From the NCBI GenBank assembly GCA_036389395.1, contig DASVPY010000024.1, forward strand, positions 1 through 64,000: a stretch of DNA of 64,000 nt, read 5' to 3'. Below the pieces are notes generated by a model. That model saw only the letters and a program-made list of their open reading frames with translations. It was not told the DNA's origin and searched no databases. This DNA is from QHXQ01 sp036389395 (GTDB lineage: Bacteria > Acidobacteriota > Blastocatellia > Pyrinomonadales > Pyrinomonadaceae). Shown here piece by piece: positions 10,773-19,767 of this stretch (the stretch's first letter is position 1; each line of letters begins with the position of its first letter). The position numbers and the translations under genes are program-made.

Positions 10773-12662
10773 ATGCCCCCGACGATGGAGCAAACGCCTG
10801 CCGTCCCGGCCGCCGATTACAAGTATTGGGCCTTTATCAGCTACAGCCACCAGGACGAGGAGTGGGCCAAGTGGGTACACGAGAGCCTTGAGACCTACCG
10901 CGTGCCGCGCCGCCTCGTCGGGCGCGCCACGCCTTACGGCCCCGTGCCGGAACGTGCCTTCCCCATCTTCCGCGACCGCGATGAACTGCCCGGCTCGTTC
11001 GACCTCGGCGGCAACCTGCGCGACGCGTTGCGCCGCTCGCGCACGCTCATCGTCATCTGTTCGCCGCGCGCCGCCGCCTCGCGCTGGGTCAACGAGGAAG
11101 TCCGCCAGTTCAAGGCGCTGGGGCGCGAGAACGTCCTGTGCCTGATCGTGGAGGGCGAGCCGAACGCGTCCGACAAGCCGGAGCTGGGGCTGCCCGAATG
11201 CTTCCCCCCGGCGCTGCGCTTCCGCGTCGGCGCGGACGGGCAGTTGACCGACGAGCGCACCGAGCCGATTGCGGCCGACGCGCGCAAGGGCCGCGACGGG
11301 CGCGTGAACGCGAAGCTGAAATTGGCGGCAGGCATCCTCGGCGTCGGCTTCGACGAGTTGCGCCAGCGCGAGCGTGTGCGGCGTCGGCGCGAACGCCTGC
11401 GCACGTCGGCTTACGTCTTCGGCGTCGTCTTGCTGCTCGTCGCCGGCTACCTGTTGATGGCCGACCGCGGCTACCCCGTGCCGGGCGGTGAAGCGGTGCG
11501 GACGCGGATCGACCGGCACGACCTCTCTCTGCTCCGCCGCGCGCGCAGCATGACCGAGATACACGCGGCGGCCGACGCGATGCGCCGACAACTGTTCGCG
11601 GCCGTCAACGGCGCGCGCACGGAGGAAGGCTGGATCAAGACTTCGCTCAAGCCGACCGAGCGTTACAACGTCGAGGCTTGGACGCACTCGCAGGCGCTCT
11701 ACGGGATGCTGCGCACGCCGAACGTCAGTCAGCCGGAGTTGCGCGCGTTGCTGCCTTTGCTCGACGCGCCGTTCGAGCCGGGCACGGCGGTCGAGCGTGA
11801 AGGCGTCAAGTACGGCTGGATTTCGCACCAGAACGACACGGACACTCTGGCCGAGCCGGCCCTCTGGACGGCCGCGGCGCAGGCGGCCGCGCTCGCCCGC
11901 CCCGGTCTGCTCGCGCCCGACGAGCGCGCGCGCGCGCTCGCACACTTCGTCTACACGCAGGAGGTCTTGCGCCTGCACCGCCCGCTCGAAGACGGCGGCT
12001 GGAACATGTTCCCGCGCCAGAAGGACGCCGCCGAGGCGAACCCTTACACGACCACGCTCGCGCTCCTCATGCTGCTCGAAGCCAAGCGCGCGAACCTGCC
12101 CTGGGAGGGGAGCACGGCGCGGCGCGACGAACTGCTGCGCAAGACCGCCGACTGGCTCATCGCGCGCTACGACGCGACGAACGAGCGCCCCGGCTGGCAC
12201 GCGGGCGAGAGCGCCTACGAGACCTTCGACGGGCTGACGCTCCAAATCTACGCGCTGCTGTTGCGCGCACACACGGAAGCCGGCATCACGCTCCCGCCCG
12301 CCGTCATGCAGCAGATGCCGAAGCACCTCGCGGAGTGCGCGGCGCGCGACGTGGACTTCCCCATCGGGCGCGCGGAGTTCTCGCAAATCTGCACGGGCGC
12401 GGACGGGCGCGAGTACACGGGCAAGGAGGGCGTGGGCTTCCTCTGGTATCCGTGGGCGATGGACGCGGCCTCGCGCTGGCTGCGCTGGGCCGAGCAGCAC
12501 AAGGCGGAGACCGCGCCCGAAGACCGCGTCCGCGTCCGCCGCGCACTCGGCCACATGGTCGTAGACCTCGGCCCCGAAGCCGTCCGCCACGCCAGCGCCG
12601 ACTGGACGTTCATCCCCGCCGAGACGCTCTACGGGCTGTCCGACATCACGCCTGTAAATTAA
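10773..12662 (+). CDS. Membrane-anchored TIR-domain protein with C-terminal helical toroid
   Basis: The N-terminal ~160 residues form a TIR-like domain: YWAFISYSHQDEEWAKWV, then FRDRDELPGSFDLG, IVICSPRAAASRWVNEEV and a closing LCLIVEGEP. A charged, basic linker leads to one membrane helix (about residues 211-230, AYVFGVVLLLVAGYLL). The remaining ~390 residues are helical with Trp/Gly-rich repeats such as GWNMFPRQKDA and look like an alpha/alpha toroid; orientation would place them outside the cytoplasm. The ATG at 10,773 with a GGAGAAG site is preferred over upstream in-frame starts overlapping yraN. TIR domains in bacteria act as scaffolds or NAD-cleaving effectors; which applies here is unknown. 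No obvious partner gene is next to it. Confidence 0.8.
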   Translation: MPPTMEQTPAVPAADYKYWAFISYSHQDEEWAKWVHESLETYRVPRRLVGRATPYGPVPERAFPIFRDRDELPGSFDLGGNLRDALRRSRTLIVICSPRAAASRWVNEEVRQFKALGRENVLCLIVEGEPNASDKPELGLPECFPPALRFRVGADGQLTDERTEPIAADARKGRDGRVNAKLKLAAGILGVGFDELRQRERVRRRRERLRTSAYVFGVVLLLVAGYLLMADRGYPVPGGEAVRTRIDRHDLSLLRRARSMTEIHAAADAMRRQLFAAVNGARTEEGWIKTSLKPTERYNVEAWTHSQALYGMLRTPNVSQPELRALLPLLDAPFEPGTAVEREGVKYGWISHQNDTDTLAEPALWTAAAQAAALARPGLLAPDERARALAHFVYTQEVLRLHRPLEDGGWNMFPRQKDAAEANPYTTTLALLMLLEAKRANLPWEGSTARRDELLRKTADWLIARYDATNERPGWHAGESAYETFDGLTLQIYALLLRAHTEAGITLPPAVMQQMPKHLAECAARDVDFPIGRAEFSQICTGADGREYTGKEGVGFLWYPWAMDAASRWLRWAEQHKAETAPEDRVRVRRALGHMVVDLGPEAVRHASADWTFIPAETLYGLSDITPVN

Positions 12663-12733
12663 TGTCAGCGGCTTAAAGCCACAGTATATTGACCGCGGCC
12701 CAGGCCCAACCCATAATGCGCCGGGAGTAATAC

Positions 12734-13027
12734 ATGGCGAACCCGAGAAAGACCGCGCAAAAAACCAATTCCGGCAAGTTCGTAATGCAACCGCAGACGG
12801 CCGCAAGGCGTACGGCGGTAGGTGCGCCCGCGCCAGTCGGCACGGGCGGCGTCGCAGAAATAGAAATTTTCGCGGGCGACATGGAGCAGCAGGCCGCACT
12901 CTACTTCAAGTGGGCCGCTAAAGAGATCAAGGCGTCGCGCGTTCGTTCGGAGCGCGCCGGCAGGCGGGCCGAGCGGCTTAGCCGGGAGACGGACGCCGTC
13001 CTGGCCAGACTGAAAACCGCGCGCTGA
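12734..13027 (+). CDS. Small basic protein of unknown function
   Basis: A 97-residue protein I do not recognise. The N-terminal ~40 residues are basic and low in complexity (KTAQKTNSGKF, QTAARRT), and the C-terminal half is a predicted long helix rich in Ala, Arg, Lys and Glu (KEIKASRVRSERAGRRAE). The next gene starts 2 bases after its stop and is also coiled-coil, so the pair is probably co-translated. The overall look, basic tail plus helix, would fit a nucleic-acid or chaperone-like partner, but that is only a guess. Confidence 0.55.
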   Translation: MANPRKTAQKTNSGKFVMQPQTAARRTAVGAPAPVGTGGVAEIEIFAGDMEQQAALYFKWAAKEIKASRVRSERAGRRAERLSRETDAVLARLKTAR

Positions 13028-13029
13028 CA

Positions 13030-13278
13030 ATGTGGCGGCAACTTCTCACTTTCATCCAAACCGTCTTCATCCTGGCCCGCGACATCGAACAGTTACAGAC
13101 GAGGCAGGAAAAACTGACCGAACAGGTACACGCGCTGGCCCTCGCCGTCGAACGCCGGCAAGGTCAGTTGGCCGCCCTCGCCCAGCACGAACAAGCGGAG
13201 CGTGAGAAATTGAGCCTGCAACTTCAGCTTGAGCGGAAGCAGCTCCCACCTAAACCTGCGACGAAGAAAAGACGGTAG
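13030..13278 (+). CDS. Small coiled-coil protein of unknown function
   Basis: An 82-residue, almost wholly helical protein. A hydrophobic start (LLTFIQTVFILARDI) is followed by heptad-like Leu/Gln/Glu repeats (QLQTRQEKLTEQVHALALAV) and a basic tail KPATKKRR. The first ~17 residues could lie on a membrane. Its ATG is 2 bases beyond the stop of the preceding small gene. A hairpin overlaps its stop codon. Function is unknown. Confidence 0.55.
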   Translation: MWRQLLTFIQTVFILARDIEQLQTRQEKLTEQVHALALAVERRQGQLAALAQHEQAEREKLSLQLQLERKQLPPKPATKKRR

Positions 13279-13309
13279 TGACTTGAGCGTCCAAGCTCAG
13301 ACCACTACC
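13274..13309. terminator. Possible two-way terminator
   Basis: GGTAGTG (13,274-13,280) pairs with CACTACC (13,303-13,309), and inside it CTTGAGC with GCTCAG. It overlaps the stop codon of the plus-strand small gene and lies about 50 bases past the end of the minus-strand peptidase, so it may end both transcripts. There is no strong T-run. Confidence 0.45.
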
Positions 13310-13358
13310 GCCGTTTCGTTAAGAGCAACTAAGGGACGTTCGCGTTGCGGCGCGGCCG

Positions 13359-15905
13359 CTATGGCATCGTCGCGGCCTTCTGCTCCTGTTGGCGGGGCGG
13401 GGCGTTTTTGACGTACTTGTCGAACCAGTTGAGCATCTCGTAGAGGGTGTGCTCGATGGACTCGCGGGCGGCGTAGCCGTGGGCTTCGAGCGGGAGCATG
13501 ACGAGGCGCACCGTGCCGCCCGTGCCGCGGATGGCGGCGTACATGCGCTCGGACTGGATGGGGAACGTGCCCGTGTTGTTGTCCGCCTCGCCGTGGATGA
13601 GCAGGATCGGCTCGTTGATCTTGTTCGCGTACATGAAGGGCGAGACCTTCAGGTACAGCTCCGGCGCTTCCCAGAGTATCCGGCGCTCGCTCTGGAAGCC
13701 GAAGGGCGTGAGCGTGCGGTTGTACGCGCCGCTGCGCGCGATGCCGGCGCGGAACAGGTCGGAGTGCGCCAACAGGTTCGCCGTCATGAACGCGCCGTAG
13801 GAGTGCCCGGCCACGCCCACGCGCTCCCTGTCCGTCACGCCCAGCTCGACCGCCTTGTCAATCGCCGCCTTGGCGCTCATCACGATCTGCTCGACGTATG
13901 TGTCGTTGACCTTTTCGGGCGTGCCGACCACGGGCATCGTCGCATTGTCCAAGACGGCGTAGCCTTCGAGCAGGAAGAAGAGGTGCGACGGCCCCGCGAT
14001 GGTCGTGTAACGCTGCGTCGAGCCGGAGACTTGGCCTGCGGTAGCGGCGTCGTTGAATTCGAGCGGGTAGGCCCAGACGACCGTGGGCAGGCGCGTGCCC
14101 TCTTTGTAGCCGGGCGGCAGGTAGAGCGTGAAGGAGCACGGCACGCCGTCGGCGCGGTTGTAGGTGACGAGCCGCTTGGTGATGCCGCGCAGTTGCGGCG
14201 TCGGGTCGGGGAAGTTCGTTAGCGGCTTCGACACCGAGGGGAAGCGCGCTTCGCCCTTGTTGGCCGCGAGGTCGGCGGGGCGCGGCGCAGGCCCGTCCAC
14301 GAGGGCCGCGAGCGACGTGCGGATGAAAAAATTAGGCGGGTCGGTCGGCGTCTCGCGCCGCGTGATGAACTGTGAGCCGTCGTCCTTCAAGAGCGCGACG
14401 AAGGACTCGTAGCTCTTGTTGTCGCTGCGGAAGAGGCGGACGCTCTGGCCGGTCTGCAAGTTCAGGGCGTCGAGGAAGGGGCGGTCGCCTTCGGGCGACG
14501 CGCCCGCGCCGCTCAGGTAGATCGTGTCGCGGGCCTGTAGGACGGCGCGGTGGCCGTTGGGCAGCAGGCGCGTGACGGGGTTGCCCGGATCGTTGTAACG
14601 ATCCTGCACGTTGCGATCCCAGATGACGCGCGGCTGCGCGTTGCGGTCATCCGCGCGCAGGAGCACCGTGCGCGCCTTGCGCGTGTCGCGGTCGTAGTCG
14701 GTTACGAGCGCGCCGTCGCCCTGTTCCAGCCACGCCAGGTCAATGAGCCGCTGCTCGGTCTTTAACAACTCGGCGGGTTGGGCGTTGAACGGCGCGGCCA
14801 GCGTGACGAGCCGATCACGGTGCGCGACCTTCTGCCGCGGGTCGCCCTTATCTAACGCCTCGGCCCAGACGAGCGTGGCGGGCGCGCTCGGCCGCCAGGC
14901 GTACTCGCGCGGCCCTTCCGGCACGCCGTCCACCGGCACCTGATCGGCGAGCGGCAGACTCGCCAGCTTGTAGACGACCTGCCCGCGCGTGTCCCACACC
15001 TCGACCTCTTTGGGGAACGAGTCGGCGGGGAAGAGATAACTGAACGGCTTGTGCAGCCGCGCCGTGAGCAGCAGGCGGCCGTCGGGCGACGGGTCAACCG
15101 TCTCGTAGATGGCGGGCGCGCCGAGGTTCGTCGCGCGGCCCGTGTCCGCGTCCACGAGCGCGAGTTGCGCCGTCGCGTAGTATTCAAACTGCTCCTCGTC
15201 GTAAGGGTTCTTCAGCAAGTCTTGGTAGGTGCGCAGGGCCGCGGCGCGGCCGGAGCTTTCCTGTATGGTCGGCTCGCGCGGGACGTTGGGGGCCGCGCCG
15301 AGCGGCGCGCGTTGCCCAGGCACGAGTTGCACGACGAGCGTGCGGTTGTCCGGCAGCCATTGGTACGGCTCGCCGTAGACGGCGTTGACGCGCACGCCGG
15401 GCAACTGCTTGATCTGCCCGGTCGCGGCGTCGCCGACCCACAGGTCGAGACCCGCGGCGGTCGTGTTGAGGAAGGCGAAGCGCCGCCCGTCTGGACTCCA
15501 GCGGGGGAAGTCTATGTGCGCGCCCGCGGGCAGCGCGACTGGCGTCTCCGCGCCGTCGCTTAGGCGTTTGACGACGAGCGCGACGTAGTAAGGTGCGCGG
15601 TGCGGCCCGTTCGTGTTCGGGTTGAGGCGCAGGCCTGCGAGGCGGAGCATGGGCTGCGCCAACTCGCTGATGGGCGGGTAGCGGACGCCCGTGGCGAGCA
15701 GCAGGCGGTCGCGCGCGGGGCTGACGGAGGCGGCGGGCGGCACGGGCGCGTTGAGCACGTCGAGCACGGCCTGCGGCGGCCGGCGGTAAGCCTGCGCGCC
15801 CACGCCCGGCGCACACAGACACAACCCGGCCCAGACCAACGCCCACGAGGACAAACAGAACAGACGCGCGCGACTCCGGCGCGACAGGGAACGCTTCAAC
15901 GGCAT
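13359..15905 (-). CDS. Secreted S9-family (prolyl oligopeptidase-like) peptidase
   Basis: A peptidase with an N-terminal signal peptide (RLFCLSSWALVWAGLCLCAPGVGA), a middle seven-bladed-propeller region, and a C-terminal alpha/beta-hydrolase domain. The nucleophile motif GHSYGAF (GxSxG) is visible near residue 705, LLIHGEADNNTG supplies the catalytic Asp region, and the LPLEAHGYA segment the catalytic His. ATG at 15,903-15,905 is chosen, with GGAG 6 bases upstream; other starts lie within 12 bases. Such enzymes cut peptides after proline or act as dipeptidyl peptidases in the periplasm. It has no obvious operon partner. Confidence 0.85.
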   Translation of the reverse strand: MPLKRSLSRRSRARLFCLSSWALVWAGLCLCAPGVGAQAYRRPPQAVLDVLNAPVPPAASVSPARDRLLLATGVRYPPISELAQPMLRLAGLRLNPNTNGPHRAPYYVALVVKRLSDGAETPVALPAGAHIDFPRWSPDGRRFAFLNTTAAGLDLWVGDAATGQIKQLPGVRVNAVYGEPYQWLPDNRTLVVQLVPGQRAPLGAAPNVPREPTIQESSGRAAALRTYQDLLKNPYDEEQFEYYATAQLALVDADTGRATNLGAPAIYETVDPSPDGRLLLTARLHKPFSYLFPADSFPKEVEVWDTRGQVVYKLASLPLADQVPVDGVPEGPREYAWRPSAPATLVWAEALDKGDPRQKVAHRDRLVTLAAPFNAQPAELLKTEQRLIDLAWLEQGDGALVTDYDRDTRKARTVLLRADDRNAQPRVIWDRNVQDRYNDPGNPVTRLLPNGHRAVLQARDTIYLSGAGASPEGDRPFLDALNLQTGQSVRLFRSDNKSYESFVALLKDDGSQFITRRETPTDPPNFFIRTSLAALVDGPAPRPADLAANKGEARFPSVSKPLTNFPDPTPQLRGITKRLVTYNRADGVPCSFTLYLPPGYKEGTRLPTVVWAYPLEFNDAATAGQVSGSTQRYTTIAGPSHLFFLLEGYAVLDNATMPVVGTPEKVNDTYVEQIVMSAKAAIDKAVELGVTDRERVGVAGHSYGAFMTANLLAHSDLFRAGIARSGAYNRTLTPFGFQSERRILWEAPELYLKVSPFMYANKINEPILLIHGEADNNTGTFPIQSERMYAAIRGTGGTVRLVMLPLEAHGYAARESIEHTLYEMLNWFDKYVKNAPPRQQEQKAATMP

Positions 15906-16272
15906 GATCATCTCCACCCTTCAAACTCCATCACCCGCGCCGCCAACTCAGTCGCATGAGCAAACCTGAGTCATCCGGCTCGCGGTCTTAAGTCAGACGA
16001 ATTGCGGCCTTAACCATACGCGCCGCGCGGCGCAGGCGCGTACCGTTCCCCGCTCCGCGGCGGGCGCACGAGGCGGCGGCACTGCGCGGCCCGCGGCCGC
16101 AAACATTTTTTGCTGACTCAGGGAAAGCTGCCTCGGACACTGACGGGCCAGAAATTATGCGCGCGGGGCGGCTTTGTCAACAGGGGCGGCGGGCCTGCGC
16201 GCAACGCGCGGCGGGCCGCGGCCGCGGCCGCTTGACAACGGGCCGCCAATCCTTAAAATCAACACTCGCCGA
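15906..16272. other. Gap before the tRNA pair
   Basis: No gene was seen in this GC-rich stretch. It should hold the promoter for the minus-strand peptidase and the one for the plus-strand tRNA genes. A short AT-rich patch (AAACATTTTTTGCTGACTCAG near 16,100) is the only clear compositional feature. No reliable promoter was identified. Confidence 0.4.
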
Positions 16273-16351
<79 letters not shown>

Positions 16352-16357
16352 GTTCCA

Positions 16358-16426
16358 GACGAAAGGCGAAGGGCGAAAGGCGAAAGTCAGGCTTTTACTT
16401 TCGCCCTTCGCCCTTCGCCTTTCGTC
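16358..16426. repeat. Palindromic repeat between the two tRNA genes
   Basis: A perfect 20-base inverted repeat: GACGAAAGGCGAAGGGCGAA at 16,358-16,377 and its complement at 16,407-16,426. The arms are made of GGCGAA-type units, like the other palindromic repeats here. It sits between tRNA-Gly and tRNA-Cys and may help separate or process the transcript. Confidence 0.85.
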
Positions 16427-16427
16427 C

Positions 16428-16501
<74 letters not shown>

Positions 16502-16556
16502 AATAACTTCTTCTAACCCGACCACTTACAGCTAGAGAAGGTTTTCCGCAACAAGC

Positions 16557-16640
16557 TCAGAAGATCGCTGTGGGGACTTTTGTGGGTACCCTTTGCACGC
16601 TCGGTAGAGTTCTTCTCAATCCGAAAAAGTCTTGCGAAAA
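16557..16640 (-). pseudogene. Remnant of integrase C-terminus next to attL
   Basis: An open stretch of about 28 codons ends in VQRVPTKVPTAIF and a stop at 16,557, about 55 bases right of attL. The same tail (MQRVPTKVPTVII) is found at 58,104-58,181 beside attR. XerC/D-like integrases often end in such VPTKVPT-type tails next to their att site, so both look like leftovers of related integrases. Too short for certainty. Confidence 0.4.
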
Positions 16641-16652
16641 ATTACACTCCTG

Positions 16653-19598
16653 TTAACTCTCCTCATGCCGGCCCGCGATGTTTGCTACCACGGTCACCAA
16701 CTCTGCCGGATCTACCGGCTTCGGGACGTGCATCTGGTAGCCGGCGCGCAGCACCCGCATGCGGTCTTTAGCCCGCGCATATGCGGTCAGCGCAGCCGCC
16801 GGTGTTTGCCCGCCCTGCTCGGGGGGTAACTTCCGAACCTTTTTGATCAGCCAGTAACCGTCCTCCCCCGGCATCCCGATGTCTGAGAGCAGCACGTCGA
16901 ACTTCGTTCCTTTGATCTCTTCGAGCGCCTCTCGTGCGGAGCCGACCGTCGTCACGCGTGCGCCGCAGCTCTCCAGAATCGTGGTCAGAAGAGCGCGTGC
17001 GTCCTCCTCGTCGTCAACGAAAAGGATGTGCAGGCCTTCAAGTTCAGGCGGGCACATGAATCCCTCACCCCTGTCCGTCGTCGGATGCGTCTGTTCCTCA
17101 TCACGCGTTGCGGGCTGAGGCACGCGCGCGATTATCAGCGGGAGGTCTACCGTGAAGGTCGCGCCCTGTCCCTCGCCTGCGCTTTCGGCGCGCACCGTCC
17201 CGCCGTGCAGTTCCACAAGGTGACGCACGATGGCGAGGCCCAGACCCAAGCCGCTGTGCTCCCTGGTCGTCGAACTGTCGGCCTGGCGAAAGCGCTCGAA
17301 GACGTAGGGCAGCACGTCCGCGCTGATGCCGCGTCCGGTGTCGCTCACGACGATCTCGACGTGTGAGTTGACGCGCTCAAGCCTGACCTGCACGCGCCCG
17401 CCCTTGGGCGTGAACTTGACGGCGTTCGAGAGCAGGTTCCAGACCACCTGTTGCAATCTTTCCGGGTCGCCGGAGACGACCTGCGCCCCCGTGTCGAGCA
17501 CGCGCTGGAGCCGGATGCCCTTAGCTTCGGCAGCCGGGCGTACCGATTGGACCGCCTCTTCGATGACGGGCGCCAGATCCACGGGTCGCACGTCCAGGTG
17601 GAGCTTACCCGTGATGATACGCGAGACGTCCAGGATGTCGTCGATCAGCCTCCCCTGCGCCCTCGCGTTGCGCTCGATGGATTCGAGGGCGCGCGCCGTG
17701 TTCTCCGCGTCGAGCTGTGTGGCGATCAGCATACGCGACCAGCCGAGGATGGCCGTCAGCGGCGTCCGCAACTCGTGCGAGAGCGTCGCGAGGAATTCTT
17801 CCTTGAGGCGGTTCGCCTGCTCGGCCGTCGCCCGCGCCGCCTGTGCCTCGCCGTAGAGTCGCGCGTTGTCGATGGCCAAGGCGCAGCGGCGCGCCAGTTC
17901 CTCCGCGAACTCAAGGTCTTCCGGCCCGTAGCGCCGCCCCGACTCCGTCAAGATGAAACTGAGGGCCCCGAGCGTGCGCACGCGCGCCCGAAGTGGGACG
18001 ACCATCGCAGAGTTAAAACCGACCTCACGCATGATTCGGAGGTGCTCGGCGTCTCTGGCCGCCTGCACAAGCATCTCATCCGGAATCTCGGGGTAGAGTT
18101 CCGACTCGCCGGTGCGCAGCACGTGCGGCACGCCGCGCTCAGCTTCGGGGTCGGTCGGGTAGCGCCGCTCTAGTTCGTCGGCCCACTCTACTTTCGACGG
18201 ATCCGCGTGGGCGACCGCCAGGCGGCGGATCGCTCCTCTCTCGTCGAGTAGATCGACCCTACACCAATCAGCCAAGTTAGGTACGACCATCCGTGCGACA
18301 CTCGTGACCGTGGTTTGATAGTCGAGTGAGGACGAGAGCACCGTACTCGATTCGGCGAGGAAGGCGGTACGCCTTTGCGCTGCCTCAGCCTCCTCGCGCG
18401 CCCTCCGCTCGTTCTCTAAGAGCCGCAGGCGTTCTTCCTCCGCCCGCTTGCGCTCGGTGATGTCACGCGCGACCTTGGAAGCGCCGACCACCCGACCTTC
18501 CGCGTCCTTGATCGGCGAAATGGTCAACGAGACGTCGACGCGCCGGCCCCGCTTGTCGAGGCGCACGGTTTCGTAATGCTCGATGCGCTCACCGGCCCGT
18601 AGTCGGCGCAGGATGGTCACCTCTTCTTCCCGCAGTTCCGGCGGAATGATGATCGTCACCGGTTGCCCGAGGGCCTCCGCTTCGGCGTACCCGTAGAGTC
18701 GCTCCGCGCCGGCGTTCCAGTTCGTTATCCGGCCTGTCAGGTCTATTGAGAAAATCGCGTCATCGGACGACTCGACGATGGCGGCGAGCCAGAGCCGCGC
18801 CTCCTCCGCGCGCTTCCGCTCGGCGATGTCGCGGACGACTCCGGTGAAGAAGTGTCGGCCGTCCCTAGTGAATTCGCCGAACGAGACTTCCAGGAGGATC
18901 TCGCGCCCGCTTTTGTGCAGGCCGGGCAGTTCGTAGCCGTCCCAGGCGATGTGCTTGCGACCCGTCTCCAGATAGCGCGTGAGCCCGGCTCGGTGGAGGT
19001 GCCGCAGGTGGTCGGGCATCAGCATGGTGAGGCTTTGGCCCACCATCTCCTCTGCCGAGTACCCGAAGATCTTCTCCGCGCCGGGATTGGCGAAGAGGAT
19101 CGCGCTCTCCTCGTCGATGGTGACGATGCCGTCCGAGGCGGCCTCGGTGAGCGCGCGATAGCCCTCCTCCGACTCCCGCAGGGCCCGCTCGGCGCGCTTG
19201 CGCTCCGTTATGTCGCGCGCCACTTTCACGAAGCCGCGCAAATGCCCCGACGCGTCGTGCAAAGGTGTAACGACGCCGCTGGCCCAGAAGCGTGATCCGT
19301 CTTTGCGCACGTGCCAGCGCTCGTCCTCGGCGCGACCCTCTTCGACCGCTTCACGCATCTCCCGTTCGTGGGTGCCGCGCTCACGGTCTTCGGGCGTGAA
19401 AATGATCCCTGCGCTCTGTCCGACGGCCTCATCATTCCGATAGCCGAAGATGCGCTCCGCCCCGGTGTTCCAACTGATGATGCGACCCTCCGGGTCGGCG
19501 GCGAAGATAGCGTAGTCATGCACGCTCTCCACCATGAGGCGGAAAAGCTCATCACTCCCGGGTGGAACCTGTGGTTCGCGAGGATTATCGTTCGACAT
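16653..19598 (-). CDS. Hybrid sensor histidine kinase (three PAS, GAF, kinase, receiver)
   Basis: A 981-residue cytoplasmic signalling protein. In order: three PAS/PAC units (about residues 15-140, 145-265, 270-390), each ending in a DITERKRAE-type motif, a GAF domain (about 410-575), the HisKA domain with FLATLSHELRTPLTAILG (phosphorylated His near 617), the HATPase domain with NLLSNAVKFTPKGG, DTGRGI and GLGLGLAIV boxes, and a C-terminal receiver domain (LHILFVDDEEDARALL, with LLSDIGMPGEDG supplying the phospho-Asp). No membrane helices are seen, so the signal is sensed inside the cell. It is the first gene inside the island. The partner regulator is not identified. Confidence 0.93.
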   Translation of the reverse strand: MSNDNPREPQVPPGSDELFRLMVESVHDYAIFAADPEGRIISWNTGAERIFGYRNDEAVGQSAGIIFTPEDRERGTHEREMREAVEEGRAEDERWHVRKDGSRFWASGVVTPLHDASGHLRGFVKVARDITERKRAERALRESEEGYRALTEAASDGIVTIDEESAILFANPGAEKIFGYSAEEMVGQSLTMLMPDHLRHLHRAGLTRYLETGRKHIAWDGYELPGLHKSGREILLEVSFGEFTRDGRHFFTGVVRDIAERKRAEEARLWLAAIVESSDDAIFSIDLTGRITNWNAGAERLYGYAEAEALGQPVTIIIPPELREEEVTILRRLRAGERIEHYETVRLDKRGRRVDVSLTISPIKDAEGRVVGASKVARDITERKRAEEERLRLLENERRAREEAEAAQRRTAFLAESSTVLSSSLDYQTTVTSVARMVVPNLADWCRVDLLDERGAIRRLAVAHADPSKVEWADELERRYPTDPEAERGVPHVLRTGESELYPEIPDEMLVQAARDAEHLRIMREVGFNSAMVVPLRARVRTLGALSFILTESGRRYGPEDLEFAEELARRCALAIDNARLYGEAQAARATAEQANRLKEEFLATLSHELRTPLTAILGWSRMLIATQLDAENTARALESIERNARAQGRLIDDILDVSRIITGKLHLDVRPVDLAPVIEEAVQSVRPAAEAKGIRLQRVLDTGAQVVSGDPERLQQVVWNLLSNAVKFTPKGGRVQVRLERVNSHVEIVVSDTGRGISADVLPYVFERFRQADSSTTREHSGLGLGLAIVRHLVELHGGTVRAESAGEGQGATFTVDLPLIIARVPQPATRDEEQTHPTTDRGEGFMCPPELEGLHILFVDDEEDARALLTTILESCGARVTTVGSAREALEEIKGTKFDVLLSDIGMPGEDGYWLIKKVRKLPPEQGGQTPAAALTAYARAKDRMRVLRAGYQMHVPKPVDPAELVTVVANIAGRHEES

Positions 19599-19726
19599 TA
19601 GATATTGTGTAACCTGTTCTTTCTTCCCAACGCATTCATCTGACTAATTTATTGGTTTCTACCGTGCTGAAGAGACCTTCACAATCGACTTAGAGATGCA
19701 GTCATATCGCTCATCCCAAGATACAT

Positions 19727-19743
19727 TATAATCTCACTATAAT
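19727..19743 (+). promoter_or_regulatory. Two tandem TATAAT boxes upstream of the beta-propeller gene
   Basis: Perfect -10 hexamers occur at 19,727-19,732 and 19,738-19,743, in an AT-rich stretch 25-41 bases before the ATG. No clear -35 box is seen at the usual distance from either. They are the likeliest promoter for the plus-strand gene that follows. Confidence 0.55.
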
Positions 19744-19767
19744 ACGGCTTTGGCACTGGAAACTAAG

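Noticed and set aside
10740..12899. A 719-residue open frame opposite the TIR gene
   Set aside because: It is a shadow of the GC-rich TIR gene: the plus-strand frame has clear domains, whereas this one is Arg/Ala-rich with no recognisable pattern.
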